Source: Trachelipus rathkii
Taxonomy: Eukaryota > Arthropoda > Malacostraca > Isopoda > Trachelipodidae
Length of the DNA stretch: 12,500 nt
Assembly (NCBI GenBank): GCA_015478945.1
Contig: JABUQX010113374.1
Coordinates: 1-12,500, forward strand
Direction: 5' to 3'
Both the position numbers and the translations under genes were made by a program. The notes beneath the pieces are model-generated. The model did no database searches and was not told the DNA's origin. It was given only the letters and a program-made list of their open reading frames with translations. How positions within the stretch are numbered: the stretch's first letter is position 1; each line of letters starts with the position of its first letter. Below, piece by piece: positions 8,427 through 12,500 of this stretch.

Positions 8427-9300
8427 CTCATACTAACCTCACCCCTCCACTTTTTACTACCCATACTACCCTCCTTTGTCTAATATAGTTTACTGATATT
8501 AGTGCGCACTCCGTAGGTGCGCATCAACATCGAGTAGTATTCGATCTGATGACTATGATCACAGTTATTAACAACGTTACACGTACGATTTATGTTCATT
8601 TACTAATACGATACATCAAGTTAGCATATTATTATTACTTCATTCACCTATTACCCTCTATTTCTCTTTAACTATCATATACCTCACCTTCCTCGCAATC
8701 GTACTATATAATAATACCCTCCAGCACTCAACCTATACAGCTATTTTATGTCATCACAGTTTGCCATTGAGATTACATTGGATTTTAAAATATTACCCTA
8801 TCCATATATTATAACCCTCTCTTTTCAGTTTGTATGCACCATGTCACTTACTAAGGTTATTTAACTCTACCTTACCCCATTTGTTGTTTACTACCGCTAA
8901 TCACAACAACTTAATATAATAAATATATTAATTAATATAATTATCCATGCTTTATCCTAATATAAATGCGTACAGCTGTCATTATTAGCACCTTGATATC
9001 ATACATCACTGGTGTCAATGCCGAAAGATATGAAATCGCTAACCATGATTTACCGCTTTTCCACTCACTCGTCCACCTAGTTATAAGTCCTAACTACTAA
9101 GCTCCTGCGTCCATCTCGATTTTTCACGCCACTCGTTACGCTCCTACCAGTCTGTCGCTTTAAATTGTGGGAGAAGTAGTGATGTTTATTTTGTCTCACT
9201 CTATACTACGACTTGTAAATCTTGGATGTTGACTCAATATAATCATTACCCACTTTGTGATATTTATAATTATTAATAAAAATTATTAGTAACCTAGAGA
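8427..9300. other. Gene-free block, G-poor on the + strand at its left end
   Basis: The strand bias is reversed relative to the left arm: CCCTCC, TACCC and ACCTCACC words recur while G is scarce in many lines, most clearly at 8430-8480 and 8640-8720. No open frame or RNA gene is seen. A more balanced patch lies at about 9060-9180. Confidence 0.55.
8501..8523. repeat. Palindrome AGTGCGCACT with second GTGCGCA
   Basis: AGTGCGCACT (8501-8510) is a perfect 10-bp dyad. GTGCGCA recurs at 8517-8523, 15 bases from the first copy. CpG-rich words are rare in this block, so the pair is notable, but no function is indicated. Confidence 0.45.
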
Positions 9301-9825
9301 TTGATAACTACGAATCTCGGTCTCACTGAATATTCGAGCTCTACCAGCACGGTGAAATTGGTCATGAGTCAGATTTCAACCATATACGTGCCAAACCTGG
9401 CAAATCTGTTCCCTACTACTTTTCCCACTGATTTATGCTAGTAATTTACATAGCGATAGGTGATTTATTTTACCTATGCTAAATGCATTAGAGAAACAAA
9501 TAAAGAAAATCGATAAATAATATAATATATAACATACGATCCCCATTTATTCCTCATGATCATAAGCTTTTTTACGATGTAGTTCCTCACAAATCAGGAT
9601 AATTTATAGCATAATTATAGAACCGTAGAACGATAGAAAGAGATTAAATCGGTAAAATATAGTAAGAGAAAAAATGGTGAGATCTTACGATACTCTAAAT
9701 CGGTCTAATGATTTAAATTTTTCTTCGTAAATATTTAATCTTATGTCTCCACTCAGGGTCTAAATAAAATAGAAAGACTAGGGCTTTCTTCGAATAAAAA
9801 TAATAATATAAACTCTTTTGAATTG
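9301..9825. other. Mixed spacer between A/T tracts
   Basis: Moderately AT-rich with little strand bias. It contains TGCCA-AACC-TGGCA (9389-9402), a 5-bp stem, and the stronger hairpin at 9451-9481. No coding sequence is supported. Confidence 0.45.
9451..9481. repeat. Hairpin with 10-bp stem
   Basis: TAGCGATAGGT (9451-9461) pairs with ACCTATGCTA (9472-9481), ten base pairs with one bulged G, around a 10-nt loop. It could be a structured RNA element or a dyad binding site, but it has no neighbouring gene. Confidence 0.45.
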
Positions 9826-10803
9826 TTATATTTTTAATTATATATATTAATATAATATTATTAATAATAATATATTATTATAATTAATATAATATAAAAT
9901 TAAATATATTATTAATTATACTAATATATATATATATATATAATAATATATTTAATATTATATATATATATTAATATATATATAATATATTATTTAATAT
10001 TAATTATTATATTAAATATATATATATATATATATAATATTAATATATTAATTTATAATAATATAATATTAATCTATATATTATATATTATATATATATA
10101 TAATTAAATTATAATATATATATTATTAGATATATATATATAATTATTAATTATAATAAATAAAATTATAATATATTATATATATAATATAGTATATAAT
10201 ATATTATATTAATATATATTATATTAGTATTAATATTAATAATATTATATTATATATATTATATAATATATATTAATAATATTAATTTATATTTAATATT
10301 ATATTTATTTATATTATTAATATTAATTATATATCATATTAATAAATAATATTAATAATTTATAATATTATATATATCATATTATAAATAGTATATTAAT
10401 ATATATAATATATATATATTAAATTATATATTTAATATATATATTATATATATCTACTATACTTTCTTTTCTCATCTATGTATTAATATTAATATATAAT
10501 ATATTAATTAATATATTATATTAATATATATTATTAATATGTAATATATTAAATATTATAATATTAATATAATTATTATATATATATTAAATTATATCAT
10601 ATTCAGTCATATTATAATTATATATATATATATATATATTATTAATATATAAATTAATATATTATACATATATATATATATTAATAATTATTAAATATTT
10701 TAAATCTATAATTTAATATATATATATATATATTATTTAATAGATATATAATATATTATATATTAATTCATATAATATATTAATATATAATTATATTATA
10801 TAA
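9826..10803. repeat. Low-complexity A/T tract 2
   Basis: Nearly a kilobase of TA/TTA/ATT steps, including 152 uninterrupted A/T bases at 9922-10073 and long (TA)n runs at about 10013-10036 and 10621-10639. A short pyrimidine-rich interruption (10453-10477) divides it. Same character as tract 1, but no long exact copy between the two was noticed by eye. Confidence 0.8.
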
Positions 10804-11640
10804 CTTATATCACTTATTTTAATACTTCCAGATTACATTTGTACATTTGACTTTATATATATATCATAATAAGAAAATAATTAATAATTAACTACATATT
10901 TGCGTATCAATGTAACTATTACTATCACTTACTAATATTCCTACCAATATCACTCTCAGAACTAATCTAAGCATTATACTGATACCAATTATATTTAACA
11001 TACAAGCTACTACTTAATAACTATCATAGTCCTATCTAGTTATTATATAACAATAATAACTATGTAGGGCCTAAATTACTCCATTAACATTATAAACATA
11101 CTAACTTACCTTATTAACTACATATACATATCTTACATTAACTACTATTATACAAACCAAATATAATAAACTACTACTACTAACTACTCATTAACTTTAT
11201 TACTATACTTATCTATACTTACACATACGACTGTTTCTTATAATACCCCCTTTCAGTTTTATTTAATATATTATAATATAATATAATTAATTATTATTTA
11301 TTAAGTATTCTTATTATATATTTCATATTATTATTTTTTACTATATTAATTTAATATTATTTAATTATTAATAATTTTAATTATTATTATTATCATCTGA
11401 CTCTCTACATACCCCTCACTTAAGCTCTAATATCGAGACTTTGTGTATTTCACATACACTTTAGTGCTGATAGCCGTTAGGACGTATGACGCATCACACA
11501 TAGCGTTCGTTAGATGATTACAGTTACTATGCATATCAAGCTAATGAAGAGTTTGTTTATATATACTAATCTTCTATCATAATGCATGTATACATCATAC
11601 AACCTCACTTCCCTTTATCCGTATAATTTATTATTCATAT
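10804..11640. other. Gene-free block, G-poor on the + strand
   Basis: Bases 10921-10980 hold 16 C and 2 G, and 11070-11228 hold no G at all (159 bases). In 11101-11160 TpA is 14 against 8 ApT, with no TpG. A (CTA)4 run is at 11171-11182. The style is that of the left arm (1-1640) read on the opposite strand. Balance returns near 11430-11560. Nothing coding is seen. Confidence 0.65.
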
Positions 11641-12185
11641 TATTATTATTATTTCACTATGTTACATTTCATTATTTTAATTTAATATATATCAATATTT
11701 ATTATAAAATTTAATTATATATTTAATTATAATATATTATTATTTAATTTACATTATTCATTATTATATTATTATTATTTCATTTATCTATTTACTTTAA
11801 TTATTATATATATATCTCATATTATTATGTTATTTCATTGTTGTAGGAATAGTGTTTCTTAATGCAGATTTGATAATTTTTATTTCATTTAATTTAAATT
11901 ATTTATTATAATAATTATATTAATTAATTTAATTTCATTATATATATATATTAGTAGTAAAATCTTATACTTTAATTATTTTCTTAATTTCCGTTAAATG
12001 ATCTCAACAACATAAGTATTTCTTATCTTCTCACATAAATTCAAGTACAAAATTTTAATTATTATTTATTATTTAATAATAATATTAATTTACTAACGTT
12101 ATATTAATTATATAAGCTCAAAGATCAGAAAAACAGTCATGACTATATTATAATTTTATTATTTAAAGATTTTCATAATTTCTAA
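11641..12185. other. AT-rich spacer with TTA/ATT runs
   Basis: Simple TTATTA and TTTAATT words dominate, with a mild C-over-G excess. No gene, RNA or long repeat unit is recognised. Confidence 0.5.
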
Positions 12186-12322
12186 GATGTAGAGTACAAA
12201 TAAGTAGGTAGTGAAATAGAGATATGATGAGTATGAGAGAGAAGAGAAGCTAATCGAGATATTGAAGATGAAAGAAGATTTGATTGTTTAATTAAGTACT
12301 GAATGAAACACTTTGAAGAATA
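12186..12322 (+). other. Purine-rich segment
   Basis: The + strand switches abruptly to A and G: about 76% purine in 12191-12280 with only three C, including a 15-base pure purine run at 12235-12249. This is the reverse of the pyrimidine-leaning DNA just to the left. Confidence 0.55.
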
Positions 12323-12374
12323 TAGATAGATAGATAGATAGATATGAGATAGATATGATAGATATGAGATAGAG
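12323..12374 (+). repeat. GATA microsatellite
   Basis: An uninterrupted TAGA/GATA run covers 12323-12344, followed by GATATGA and GATAGATAT variants to 12374. The variants suggest replication slippage with a second, longer unit of about 10-12 bases (GAGATAGATATGATA-like). Confidence 0.8.
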
Positions 12375-12500
12375 CTTATTTGCCATATCGATAAGAAAAT
12401 GGGTCAATAAAATTATAAAATAACAAAAAAAGATTTAAAGTCTTTGAACTTTCAACTCGTCCTTCGTCAAATGACCAATGGAACCGAAACCCTCACTTCG
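12375..12500. other. Right-end tail, possible edge of another locus
   Basis: The last 50 bases are more balanced (CAACTCGTCCTTCGTCAAAT and onward) than anything within several hundred bases to the left. They could be the edge of a gene or a conserved element cut off by the window; nothing is identifiable. Confidence 0.2.

Noticed and set aside
7495..10803. Yeast-type mitochondrial spacer with GC clusters
   Set aside because: The A/T tracts look alike, but no mitochondrial gene, rRNA or tRNA is seen in 12.5 kb and the GC-rich blocks are hexamer arrays. Not fully excluded.
1..12500. Kinetoplast maxicircle, with G-rich blocks as edited cryptogenes
   Set aside because: G/T-rich blocks recall pre-edited genes, but no maxicircle rRNA or unedited gene is visible, and the splice-like signals and GC-rich hexamers do not fit.

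Overview
This is an AT-rich eukaryotic stretch with almost no gene content. No rRNA, tRNA, bacterial operon, insertion sequence or CRISPR array can be supported. The one gene-like segment is a compositional island at about 1.70-2.55 kb. On the minus strand it carries two open segments, separated by a 72-nt intron-like gap, with polypyrimidine/CAG acceptors and CTGAC branch-like motifs about 31-32 nt from each acceptor. Short introns with an RCTRAC-type branch motif and the TpA-rich, CpA/TpG-poor surroundings make a fungal nuclear genome my best guess. This is an inference from style only; other protists or a spacer-rich organelle genome are not excluded.

Layout: 1-1640 is gene-free and C-poor on the + strand (G and T in excess). 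1704-2560 is the gene island. 2561-3130 is again G/T-biased. 3131-4560 is mixed AT-rich spacer with two short GC-rich blocks and several inverted repeats. 4560-6000 is a quasi-periodic series of GC-rich blocks built from degenerate CTCCGG/CTTCGA hexamers, alternating with A/T-rich segments, some of which align with each other as diverged copies. 6000-7495 is featureless AT-rich DNA. 7495-8426 and 9826-10803 are low-complexity A/T tracts, including 221 bp of uninterrupted A/T. The blocks between and after them (8427-9300 and 10804-11640) are G-poor on the + strand, with one stretch of 159 bases lacking G. The right end (12186-12374) is purine-rich with a GATA microsatellite, followed by a slightly richer tail that may be the edge of the next locus.

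The most distinctive large-scale signal is the opposite strand bias of the flanks: the left arm is depleted of C and the right arm of G, with A/T tracts between them. Hand-counted samples from both arms show TpA exceeding ApT and few CpA/TpG, which resembles repeat-induced point mutation (RIP) or another strand-biased cytosine deamination. The gene-like island keeps a more balanced composition, but its one internal splice donor reads AT where GT is expected, so it may itself be a decaying gene. I see no evidence for a novel multi-gene system here.
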